NCBI RefSeq assembly: GCF_040683095.1
Contig: NZ_JBFBCI010000046.1
Span: 11,940-75,939, forward strand
Direction: 5' to 3'
Length of the DNA stretch: 64,000 nucleotides
Source of the DNA: Sphaerisporangium sp040683095
GTDB taxonomy: Bacteria; Actinomycetota; Actinomycetes; Streptosporangiales; Streptosporangiaceae
A model generated the notes under the pieces. That model was not told the DNA's origin and made no database searches. It saw only the letters and a list, made by a program, of their open reading frames with translations. The translations under genes and the position numbers were made by a program. Each line of letters opens with the position of its first letter. Within the stretch, counting starts at the first letter, position 1. Shown here one piece after another: positions 10,731-18,012 of the stretch.

Positions 10731-11162
10731 TCAGCGCGCGCTCAGCAGATGGCCGGGCGAGTCGGCGGTGAACTTCAGGGTCTTCTCCAGGCAGACGATC
10801 GCCCCCTGCCGGGGACGGTTCATGAACCGCACATCGTCCGCGAGCGCGCGCATGATCTGGAGCCCGCGGCCGTGCTCGGCGAGCGGCAGGCCGGGACGGA
10901 TCTTCTCCGGATCGAACCCCCGTCCGGTGTCGACCACGGTGATCAGGCATCTGTCGTCCACGAGCTCGACGCTGACCGTGTACTCGTCGCCCTCGGTGGC
11001 GTGCCGGATGACGTTGGAGCACGCCTCGGTCAGCATGAGCTGCACGTCCTCGGTGATGTGACGCTCGACGCCGAGGACCTCCAGCTCGGCGCCGAGAATC
11101 TGCCGGGTGACGGACACGCTCGCCGCGTCCCTGGGCAAGCGCAATGCGATGGTCACCTTCAC
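10731..11162 (-). CDS. ATP-binding anti-sigma-type regulator (RsbW/HATPase fold)
   Basis: The 143-residue protein is a single GHKL ATPase domain. It has the N box LMLTEACSNVIRHA (about 43-56), a G1-like VDTGRGFDP and a G2-like AEHGRGLQIM. Stand-alone domains of this kind are serine kinases of the RsbW/SpoIIAB family, which bind and inhibit a sigma factor or phosphorylate an anti-anti-sigma partner. Streptomycetes and relatives carry dozens, and the target cannot be read from sequence. GTG 11162 is preceded by AAGGAGGAA, a strong ribosome-binding site. No sigma-factor or STAS-domain gene lies next to it, so its partner is encoded elsewhere. Confidence 0.8.
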   Translation of the reverse strand: MKVTIALRLPRDAASVSVTRQILGAELEVLGVERHITEDVQLMLTEACSNVIRHATEGDEYTVSVELVDDRCLITVVDTGRGFDPEKIRPGLPLAEHGRGLQIMRALADDVRFMNRPRQGAIVCLEKTLKFTADSPGHLLSAR

Positions 11163-11311
11163 GGTTCCTCCTTCTCACCCACCCCGATAGGTGCCCTCAG
11201 GATCACGTGCAAACACAGAAGCACGTCATGATTGCGCCGGTCTCCGTGACCTCCTGCGGCCACGGAGGGACCGCGCGGGCCGCCCCGGACCGGCGCGCCG
11301 TGCGGCCCGTC

Positions 11312-12070
11312 TCAGCAGTGGCCGCTGGGCGCGGCGGCCGAGGCGGCGGCGAGCGCGGCCCCGATGATCCCGGCGTTGTTCAGCAGCGCGGCGGGCACGA
11401 CTCTGGTCCCGGGCAGGTCGATGTAGTGCAGGAACTTGTCGGCCTTCCTGCTGACTCCACCGCCGATGACGATCACCGCCGGCGACATGAGCATCTGGAT
11501 GTGCTCCAGGTACTTCTGGACGCGGTGGGCCCACTTCTCCCAGTTCAGGCCGTGCGCCTCGCGGGCGTGGTCGGACGCGCGGTGCTCGGCCTCGTGCCCG
11601 TCCAGCTCCAGGTGCCCGAACTCGGTGTTGGGGATGAGACGGCCGTCCATGATCAGCGCGCTGCCGATGCCGGTGCCGAAGGTCAGGGTGACGACCAGGC
11701 CGTCCTGGTCCCGGCCGGCGCCGAAGGCGGCCTCGGCGAGGCCCGCCGCGTCGGCGTCGTTGAGGACGATGACGCCGAGGCCGCCCGCCTCGGTGAACAG
11801 GGCGCGCGCGTCGAGGCCGATCCAGGCGTGGTCGACGTTGGCGGCGGTCGTGGTGACGCCGTTCACCACGACGCCGGGGAAGGTCACCCCGACCGGGCCG
11901 GTCCAGTCGAAGTGGCGGATGATGTCCCGGACGACCTCGGCCACGGGGCCGGGGGCCGAGGGACTGGGCGTCGGTATTCGCAGGCGCTCCGCGAGCAGTG
12001 TCCCAGTGGCGGTGTCCACGGGGGCGCCCTTGATCCCCGAGCCGCCGATGTCGATTCCCAGTGCGTTCAT
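11312..12070 (-). CDS. ppgK: Polyphosphate glucokinase
   Basis: The 252-residue ROK-family kinase phosphorylates glucose to glucose-6-phosphate using inorganic polyphosphate (and usually ATP). The phosphate-binding GIDIGGSGIKGA is at residues 5-16, the VILNDADAAGLAEA segment holds the catalytic Asp (ROK ND motif), and TFGTGIGSALI is the second phosphate loop. The FGHLELDGHEAEH segment is typical of PpgK, whereas many ROK glucokinases have a cysteine-rich zinc motif at this point. Start ATG 12070 has GGGGAG 6 bp upstream, within a perfectly duplicated 15-bp unit. The gene diverges from the exported serine hydrolase gene at 12216. Confidence 0.92.
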   Translation of the reverse strand: MNALGIDIGGSGIKGAPVDTATGTLLAERLRIPTPSPSAPGPVAEVVRDIIRHFDWTGPVGVTFPGVVVNGVTTTAANVDHAWIGLDARALFTEAGGLGVIVLNDADAAGLAEAAFGAGRDQDGLVVTLTFGTGIGSALIMDGRLIPNTEFGHLELDGHEAEHRASDHAREAHGLNWEKWAHRVQKYLEHIQMLMSPAVIVIGGGVSRKADKFLHYIDLPGTRVVPAALLNNAGIIGAALAAASAAAPSGHC

Positions 12071-12077
12071 ATGCCGC

Positions 12078-12107
12078 TCCCCACCAATCGGGTCCCCACC
12101 AATCGGG
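12078..12107 (-). repeat. Perfect 15-bp tandem duplication containing the ppgK ribosome-binding site
   Basis: TCCCCACCAATCGGG occurs twice with no gap (12078-12092 and 12093-12107, plus-strand reading). Read on the ppgK strand, each copy contains GGTGGGGA, so the Shine-Dalgarno sequence is duplicated; only the nearer copy is at a usual distance from ATG 12070. Confidence 0.8.
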
Positions 12108-12215
12108 CTCCGCGCCGAACAGGCCTAGCCGATTACTGCCACGTACACGGCAGAACTACCATCCGCTTCCCGTATTGCGGGCATCGGCGCCGTACCGATC
12201 TGGTAGGGATGACGG

Positions 12216-13271
12216 GTGCCGACCTTCACGTCCGCCTTCACATCCACGGTCTCGTCCAGGTTCTCGTCCACGCGGGCCGCGCTCCTCACGACCGCCCTAC
12301 TCGCGACCGTGGTCACCACCGTAGCCACCACTGTGGTTACCATGGCGATCGCGGCCCCGGCCGCCGCGAGCCCCTCGGCGGCGCCGCGCCCGCCGAAGAT
12401 CCCCGCGGGCACCGCGGCGAGCTACGTGGTGTTCGACCGGGTCACGGGCAGGACCACGCTGTCGTACAAGCCGCACGTCCGGTTCCGCTCGGCGTCGGTC
12501 GTGAAGGTCCTCATCGCGCTGGACTACCTGGAGTCGCGCAAGCCCGGCACCGCCATGCCGCCCGGCGACGCCGACCTGCTGCGGCGCATGCTGCGCGCCA
12601 GCGACGACGACGCGGCGACGGCCTTCTGGAACCGGGGCGGCCGGGCCGCGATCATCGACCGCGTGGTGCGCCGCCTCAAGCTGGTGGACACCGGGCCGCC
12701 GCCCGCGTCCAAGCCCGGCTTCTGGGGGTACACCGCGCTCAGCGCGTCGGACGTCGTGAAGACGTACCGCTACCTGCTGGAGCGGGCGAACCCGGCGGTG
12801 CGGGACGTGATCCTGGGCCACCTGAGCAACGCCACGCGGTGCGCCGCGGATGACTTCGACCAGTATTTCGGGATCCCGAGCGCCGTCCCACGTCCGTGGG
12901 CGGTCAAGCAGGGCTGGTCGGGGTACGGCGCCCACCCGGCGGTCCCGTGCTCGGGCACGCGGGCGAGCGGCCGGGCCTCCGCGAGCGACGCCGGGATCAC
13001 GGGCGCCTCGTCGGCGACGCTCGCCCCGGGCACGGCTGCGGACGCCGCCACGGCCGCCCGTGAGAGCACCCCCGCGTCGTCAGCGTCGCCCGCGCGTCCG
13101 CCGGTGAACCTCGCGCGCCCGGTGCTGCACACCACAGGCCTCGCCGGCAAGGGTGACCGCCTCATTATGGCCGTGCTCACGCTCCAGCCGGCGGGGGCGT
13201 CCTACAAGTCCTCCGCGGCCAGGCCGACCGCGCTGACCAGGGAGGTCTACCGCGCGGGCCTGCCGCGGTAG
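12216..13271 (+). CDS. Exported serine hydrolase of the class A beta-lactamase fold
   Basis: The 351-residue protein has a long N-terminal hydrophobic export region (AALLTTALLATVVTTVATTV, then MAIAAPAAAS). The catalytic SxxK motif S94-V-V-K97 lies in FRSASVVKVLIALDYLE. A DDD stretch in ASDDDAATAFWNRGG sits where class A enzymes have SDN, and VKQGWSGYG is at the KTG position. Between the core and the C-terminal strand is an Ala/Ser/Thr-rich linker (about residues 240-295) that the usual enzymes lack. Proteins of this kind in actinomycetes are mostly uncharacterised and are not reliable resistance determinants. Start GTG 12216 is supported by TAGGGA upstream; the gene diverges from ppgK. Confidence 0.72.
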   Translation: MPTFTSAFTSTVSSRFSSTRAALLTTALLATVVTTVATTVVTMAIAAPAAASPSAAPRPPKIPAGTAASYVVFDRVTGRTTLSYKPHVRFRSASVVKVLIALDYLESRKPGTAMPPGDADLLRRMLRASDDDAATAFWNRGGRAAIIDRVVRRLKLVDTGPPPASKPGFWGYTALSASDVVKTYRYLLERANPAVRDVILGHLSNATRCAADDFDQYFGIPSAVPRPWAVKQGWSGYGAHPAVPCSGTRASGRASASDAGITGASSATLAPGTAADAATAARESTPASSASPARPPVNLARPVLHTTGLAGKGDRLIMAVLTLQPAGASYKSSAARPTALTREVYRAGLPR

Positions 13272-13408
13272 CCGTCACCCCCGGCCGCCGGGTCTCCTCC
13301 AAGGCGGCGGGCGTGCGACATCGGAAAGTTGCGCGGCGCGCCCGGCCCGGGTTCATCGGGTTTCTCCGGACGCGCCGCGGACGGGCCCCGCAGGGCCAGT
13401 GCTCAAGG

Positions 13409-14800
13409 TCAGTGCGGTGACAACGCCGGCTCCCGCTCGGCGGCCGAGGGCGGCGGCGTGGGGTGGTCCTCGTCGAGCAGGGTGGACTCGTCGAAGGGGA
13501 GGCGGCCGGCCAGGACCTCCTCGGCGCGGTCGCGGTCGAAGTCGCGCACCCAGTTGCCGATCAGGACGGTGGCCACCGCGTTACCGGCGAAGTTGGTCAG
13601 CGCGCGGGCCTCGGACATGAACCGGTCGATGCCCACGATGAGGCCGACACCGTCGACCAGCCCGGGGCGGTGCGACTGGAGGCCGCCGGCGAGCGTGGCG
13701 AGCCCCGCGCCGGTGACGCCGGCCGCGCCCTTCGAGGCGATGATCATGAACACGAGCAGCGCGATCTGCTCGCCGAGCGACAGCGGGGCGCCGGTCGCGC
13801 TGGCCACGAACAGCGTCGCCATCGTGAGGTAGATCGCGGTGCCGTCCAGGTTGAACGAGTAGCCGGTCGGGACGGTGATGCCGACGACCGCGCGGCCCAC
13901 CCCGAGGTGCTCCATCTTCGCGATCAGGCGCGGCAGCGCGGACTCCGAGGAGGACGTCGACAGGATCAGCAGGAACTCGCGGCCGAGGTAGCGCAGCAGG
14001 GACCACAGGTTGATCCCGGCGAACAGCCGCAGGATCGCCCCGAGGACGACGCCGACGAACAGCAGGCACGTGATGTAGAAGCCGATCATCAGGACGGCGA
14101 GGCTGCGCAGCGCGTCGAACCCGCCCGCGCCGGTGACGGCGGCCATCGCGCCGAACGCGCCCACCGGCGCCGCCCACATGATCATCGCGAGGATGCGGAA
14201 GACGAGGCGCTGGATGTGGCCGAGCCCGGTGAGGATCGGCGCGCCGCGCCGGCCCATCGCCTGGAGCGCGAAGCCGGTGAGCAGCGCCACGAGCAGGGTC
14301 TGCAGCACCTGGCCGGAGGTGAACGCCGAGACGAGCGTGGTGGGGACGATGCCGAGCAGGAACGTGGTCGTGTCGCTCTCGCCGCCCTTGGCGGCCTGGT
14401 CCTCGGCGGCCTTGCGCAGCGCGTCGGTGAGCTGGAGTCCCTCGCCGGGGTGCAGAAGGTTGCCGACCACCAGGCCGATGACCAGCGCGACCGTGGACAT
14501 GACGACGAAGTAGCCGATGGCCAGGCCGCCCACCTTGCCGACCTTGGCGGCCTCGGCGACCGACCCGACGCCGAGCACGATGGTGCAGAAGATGATGGGG
14601 CTGATCATCATCTTGATCAGCGCCACGAAGGCCGTGCCGAGGGGTTTGAGGGCGACGCCGGCGTCCGGGGCCACCAACCCGACGAGGATGCCCGCGACCA
14701 CCGCGACGATCACCGCCAGGTACAGATACCGGGTGCGATCACGGGGCGGCGGGGACACCGGGGTGCCGGGGGTGTCCGGGGTGATTGTCGTGGTCACACG
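13409..14800 (-). CDS. Dicarboxylate/amino acid:cation symporter (DctA/GltP family)
   Basis: The 463-residue membrane protein has about eight transmembrane segments beginning YLYLAVIVAVVAGILVGL. The family signatures are KMMISPIIFCTIVLGV, the serine-rich hairpin STSSSESALPRLIAKM, and PTGYSFNLDGTAIYLTMAT, where NLDGT matches the cation/substrate-binding NMDGT motif. Such carriers import C4-dicarboxylates or acidic amino acids with sodium or protons. GTG 14800 is chosen because AGGGAGG lies 7 bp upstream; an upstream in-frame start at 14896 would add 32 residues with no similarity. The divergent CitA/CitB-type two-component pair at 14935 suggests that the transporter is induced by its external substrate. 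Confidence 0.92.
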   Translation of the reverse strand, partial: RVTTTITPDTPGTPVSPPPRDRTRYLYLAVIVAVVAGILVGLVAPDAGVALKPLGTAFVALIKMMISPIIFCTIVLGVGSVAEAAKVGKVGGLAIGYFVVMSTVALVIGLVVGNLLHPGEGLQLTDALRKAAEDQAAKGGESDTTTFLLGIVPTTLVSAFTSGQVLQTLLVALLTGFALQAMGRRGAPILTGLGHIQRLVFRILAMIMWAAPVGAFGAMAAVTGAGGFDALRSLAVLMIGFYITCLLFVGVVLGAILRLFAGINLWSLLRYLGREFLLILSTSSSESALPRLIAKMEHLGVGRAVVGITVPTGYSFNLDGTAIYLTMATLFVASATGAPLSLGEQIALLVFMIIASKGAAGVTGAGLATLAGGLQSHRPGLVDGVGLIVGIDRFMSEARALTNFAGNAVATVLIGNWVRDFDRDRAEEVLAGRLPFDESTLLDEDHPTPPPSAAEREPALSPH

Positions 14801-14884
14801 ACCCTCCCTGTTTCCGCAGGTGCTGGGGGATGCGTATCGAGCGACTATCCCCCGGCCAGTGATCTGCGTCACTATTACGTACAT

Positions 14885-14900
14885 TTCGTTCGCCAACGAA
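14885..14900. promoter_or_regulatory. Inverted repeat in the dctA/sensor kinase intergenic region
   Basis: TTCGTT, CGCC and AACGAA form an inverted repeat with 6-bp arms in the 134-bp gap between the divergent transporter and sensor kinase genes. Its position suits an operator for the neighbouring response regulator. The role is inferred. Confidence 0.35.
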
Positions 14901-14934
14901 GGGTCACCGCGATCCGTGAGAAAGGAGCCGCCGC

Positions 14935-16572
14935 GTGGACGCCGTGACGCCCCTCTTCCCTCGCCTCCGGCGATGGAGTCTGGCCGGGCAGATGCTCACC
15001 CTGCAGATCGCCGTCGTCGGCATCACCGTGGCCGGCGGCACGCTGCTCACGTTCCTGCACATCCGCCAGTTGCTGATCGACGAGGCGGGCGCCACGACCA
15101 AGGCGGTGGCCGTCAGCGTGGCCGACTCCCCCGCCGTCCTGGCCGCCCTCGCCGACCCCGACCCCTCGGCGGTGCTCCAGCCGTACGCCGAGAAGGTGCG
15201 CACGGAGGCCGGGCTGGACTTCATCACGATCATGAACCCCGAGGGCCGCCGGTACACCCATCCGAACCCGGCGGAGATCGGCAGGCGGTTCCTCGGCAAC
15301 ACCGCCCCCGCCCTCGCCGGCCGCACGTTCACCGAGACCTACACCGGCACGCTCGGCCCGTCCGTGCGCGCCGTCACGCCCGTGCGGGACTCCGGCGGGC
15401 ACGTGCGCGCGCTGGTCGCCGCAGGCATCACGGTCGAGAAGATCAGCGCGCAGCTCCGCGAGCAGCTCGCGACGGCCGCGCTGACCGGGGCGATCGGCCT
15501 GTCGGCGGGCACGGCGGGCACGTACCTGGTGGGCGCGCGCCTGCGCCGCCAGACCCACGGGCTGCGCTCGGCCGAGCTCAGCCGCATGTACGAGTACCAC
15601 AACGCGATCCTGCACGCGGTGCGCGAGGGCCTGCTGCTGGTGAACGCGGAACACCGGCTGACGCTGGCCAACGACGGCGCGCGCGAGCTGCTCGGCCTGC
15701 CGCCGGACGCCGAGGGGCTGCACGTCTCCGCGCTCGGGCTGCCGCCGTCGCTGGCCGAGGCGCTGACCTCGGGCGACGACCGCGCGGACGAGATCCACCT
15801 GACCGGCGACCGCGTGCTCGTGGTGAACGCCGCCGTCGTCCGCTCGGGCGCGCGCTCGCTCGGCACGGTCGTGACGCTGCGCGACCACACCGAGCTGCAG
15901 GCGCTGACCGGCCAGCTCGACGCCGAGCGCGGCTTCGCCGAGTCGCTGCGCTCGGCCGCGCACGAGGCCGCCAACCGGCTGCACACGGTGGTGACCCTGG
16001 TCGAGTTGGGCCGGGCCGAGCAGGCGGTCGCGTTCGCCACGGCCGAGCTGAAGGCCGCCCAGCAGCTCACCGACCGCGTGGTGGGCGCCGTGCGCGAGCC
16101 CGTGCTCGCCGCCCTGCTGCTCGGCAAGACCGCCGAGGCCGCCGAGCGCGGGGTGGAGCTGTCGATCAGCCCCGAGAGCGAGCTGGACGACGTCGCGCTG
16201 GACGGGCGCGACCTGGTGACCATCGTCGGCAACCTCATCGACAACGCGGTGGAGGCGGCCATGACCGGGCCGCCGCCCGCCCGCGCCGCCGTCCACCTGA
16301 GTGCGGGGGACGGGGGCTTCCTGGTCCGCGTCTCCGACAGCGGGCCGGGGCTCGGCGCGGACGAGGCCAAGGACGCCTTCCGGCGCGGGTGGACGACCAA
16401 GGGCGACGGCCGGGGGCTCGGGCTGGCCATGGTCGGCCAGGCGGTGCGCCGCCTCGGCGGGACGATCGAGGTCGAGCACGGCGGACGGGGTGCGGTCTTC
16501 ACCGTACGGCTGCCGCTGACGGGTCCGGCTCCGGCTACTGGGCCGGCCGCCGGGAAGGAGGAGGAAGCGTGA
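14935..16572 (+). CDS. CitA/DcuS-type sensor histidine kinase
   Basis: The 545-residue kinase has a first membrane helix at about 21-44, an extracytoplasmic PAS-like sensor (about 45-178, with FITIMNPEGRRYTHPNP as in CitA/DcuS), a second helix (about 181-201), a cytoplasmic PAS domain (about 222-330) and a kinase core. The phospho-acceptor is H343 in SLRSAAHEAANRLHTV, the short H-box typical of the citrate/C4-dicarboxylate family. ATP-binding motifs are NLIDNAVEAA, DSGPGLG and GDGRGLGLAMV. Start GTG 14935 follows AAAGGAG. It overlaps the response regulator gene by 4 bp (GTGA) and diverges from the dicarboxylate transporter, so it probably senses that substrate outside the cell. Confidence 0.92.
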   Translation: MDAVTPLFPRLRRWSLAGQMLTLQIAVVGITVAGGTLLTFLHIRQLLIDEAGATTKAVAVSVADSPAVLAALADPDPSAVLQPYAEKVRTEAGLDFITIMNPEGRRYTHPNPAEIGRRFLGNTAPALAGRTFTETYTGTLGPSVRAVTPVRDSGGHVRALVAAGITVEKISAQLREQLATAALTGAIGLSAGTAGTYLVGARLRRQTHGLRSAELSRMYEYHNAILHAVREGLLLVNAEHRLTLANDGARELLGLPPDAEGLHVSALGLPPSLAEALTSGDDRADEIHLTGDRVLVVNAAVVRSGARSLGTVVTLRDHTELQALTGQLDAERGFAESLRSAAHEAANRLHTVVTLVELGRAEQAVAFATAELKAAQQLTDRVVGAVREPVLAALLLGKTAEAAERGVELSISPESELDDVALDGRDLVTIVGNLIDNAVEAAMTGPPPARAAVHLSAGDGGFLVRVSDSGPGLGADEAKDAFRRGWTTKGDGRGLGLAMVGQAVRRLGGTIEVEHGGRGAVFTVRLPLTGPAPATGPAAGKEEEA

Positions 16573-17240
16573 TCTCGGTGCTGATCGTCGAGGACGAGGA
16601 GCTGACCGCAGAGGCCAACCGCCTGTACGTCGGCCGCGTCCCGGGGTTCCAGGTGCTCGGGGTGGCCCGTACGGGGGACGAGGCGCTGCGGTTCCTGCGG
16701 CGGCGGCCGGCCGACCTGGTGCTGCTCGACCTGTACCTGCCGGACATGCACGGGCTGGACGTGTGCCGGGCGCTGCGCGCGGCGGGCGTCCTGTCGGACG
16801 TGATCGCGGTCACCTCCGCGCGCGACCTCGCGGTGGTGCGCTCGGCGGTGTCGGTGGGGGTGGTGCAGTACCTGCTCAAGCCGTTCACCTTCGCCGCGCT
16901 GAGCGAGAAGCTGGAGCGGTACGCCGAGTTCCGCTCCTCCGTCGGCGGGCCGGGCGAGGTGAGCGGGCAGGGCGAGGTGGACCGCGCGCTGTCTGCGCTG
17001 CGGGGGACGGCCCGCGTCCCGCTGCCGAAGGGGATGACGCAGGCGACGCTGGACGCCGTGGCCGGCGAGCTGCGCAGGGCGCAGGGCGGGCTGTCGGCGC
17101 AGGCCGTGGGCTCGGCGATCGGCGTCTCCCGGGTGACGGCCCGGCGCTATCTGGAACACCTCGCCGGGACGGGCAGCGTGCGCCGGGTCCCCCGGTACGG
17201 CGGGCTCGGACGCCCTGAGCTGCTCTACCAGAGCGTCTGA
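16569..17240 (+). CDS. CitB/DcuR-type response regulator
   Basis: The 223-residue protein has a receiver domain (1-120) with acidic pocket E8-D9-E10 in VLIVEDEE, phospho-acceptor D54 in VLLDLYLPDM, and a conserved Lys in LLKPF. The C-terminal DNA-binding region (about 155-223) has a helix-turn-helix in SAQAVGSAIGVSRVTARRYLEHL, quoted here as SAQAVGSAIGVS and RVTARRYLEHL, as in CitB-family regulators. GTG 16569 overlaps the kinase stop codon, so the two are translationally coupled. The likely target is the divergent symporter gene at 13409-14800. It is not a LuxR-type RamR, although it lies just upstream of the lanthipeptide locus. Confidence 0.92.
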   Translation: MISVLIVEDEELTAEANRLYVGRVPGFQVLGVARTGDEALRFLRRRPADLVLLDLYLPDMHGLDVCRALRAAGVLSDVIAVTSARDLAVVRSAVSVGVVQYLLKPFTFAALSEKLERYAEFRSSVGGPGEVSGQGEVDRALSALRGTARVPLPKGMTQATLDAVAGELRRAQGGLSAQAVGSAIGVSRVTARRYLEHLAGTGSVRRVPRYGGLGRPELLYQSV

Positions 17241-17306
17241 GCCCCGCCGCCGCGTCCCTCGCGCCCATGAGCGGGGGCCCCAGGCGGGCGTCCGGACGGG
17301 TCAGGA

Positions 17307-17495
17307 CTACTTGGCGAGTTCCTTGCTGACGCCGTTGGGCCCGTCGTACTCGCGGTCGGGCAGGCGCCCGAGGGCCTTCATCGCCTGCTCGTCCGCGCCC
17401 TTCTTCTTGGCGTGGTCCACCAGCTCCTGCTTGCTCGCGGGGTAGTCAACTCCGGAAAGGTACTTCTGCACGTGGATGAAGTCCGTCTGTGTCAT
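17307..17495 (-). CDS. DUF2795 domain protein
   Basis: The 62-residue soluble protein matches the small DUF2795 family (VQKYLSGVDYPASKQELVDHAK, quoted as VQKYLSGVDYPASKQ and ELVDHAK), which is common in actinobacteria and has no established function. ATG 17495 is preceded by GGAGGAA. It is monocistronic and separated from the lanthipeptide operon by about 500 bp of non-coding DNA. Confidence 0.8.
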   Translation of the reverse strand: MTQTDFIHVQKYLSGVDYPASKQELVDHAKKKGADEQAMKALGRLPDREYDGPNGVSKELAK

Positions 17496-17754
17496 GGTTC
17501 CTCCTTTTCGTCATGGTTCCTGTCCCCGGCGAATCAGCTGGAAACCAGGCCATTCCACCTCAGAAGAACGCGATGCACGAGTCTTTACGTCACCTTCCCC
17601 CTCCACTGCACGACTCCTTCCTAACCGGAGTGAATCAGACGGATCCCACCGCCGGTGACGCCGTCCGCGCGGCACCCCACCCTCTCGCCGCACGCCGCCG
17701 GCGACGCCGATCTCCATGACGGACACCCCGACCTGGAAAACGCGAGAACTTTTC

Positions 17755-17866
17755 TGGTTTGAATCGAGGCAGGTCAACACCACTTTTTGGTTTCAAACCA
17801 GGTCAACCCCGGAATTTCTCCGAAGTCACCCCAGGAATCCCGCACTTTCATAAACACACAGGTCAA
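17755..17866. promoter_or_regulatory. Repeat-rich control region upstream of the lanthipeptide operon
   Basis: This is part of a 517-bp stretch (17496-18012) in which no convincing gene was found. It holds a perfect palindrome TGGTTTCAAACCA (17788-17800), an upstream half site TGGTTTGAA (17755-17763), and three copies of AGGTCAA (17771, 17800, 17860). The copy at 17800 shares its first base with the end of the palindrome. Such clustered sites upstream of an operon suggest regulator binding. The sites are seen; the regulator is unknown. Confidence 0.4.
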
Positions 17867-18012
17867 GCCCGCCGACAATGACAGTTATCACGAATGCAAC
17901 AGTGACAGCGGCATATGACCCCTGTGGGCAGCGTCACTAGCCATCGCTGGGGTTATCCGTAATTCTCATCCCAGCGATCGTGCGGCGAGCAGCGGTGAGA
18001 GGGGCGTGGAAC

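Noticed and set aside
12216..13271. The serine hydrolase as a beta-lactam resistance gene
   Set aside because: The SxxK motif is present but the SDN and Glu166-region features are not clearly conserved, and a long linker interrupts the fold.
14517..16568. A long plus-strand frame in the same frame as the response regulator, starting upstream of the sensor kinase
   Set aside because: Only its 3' end (from GTG 16569) reads as a protein; the rest is out of frame with the kinase and antisense to the transporter.
16569..17240. The response regulator as the RamR of the lanthipeptide locus
   Set aside because: It has a CitB-type C-terminus and is translationally coupled to a CitA-type kinase opposite a dicarboxylate transporter.
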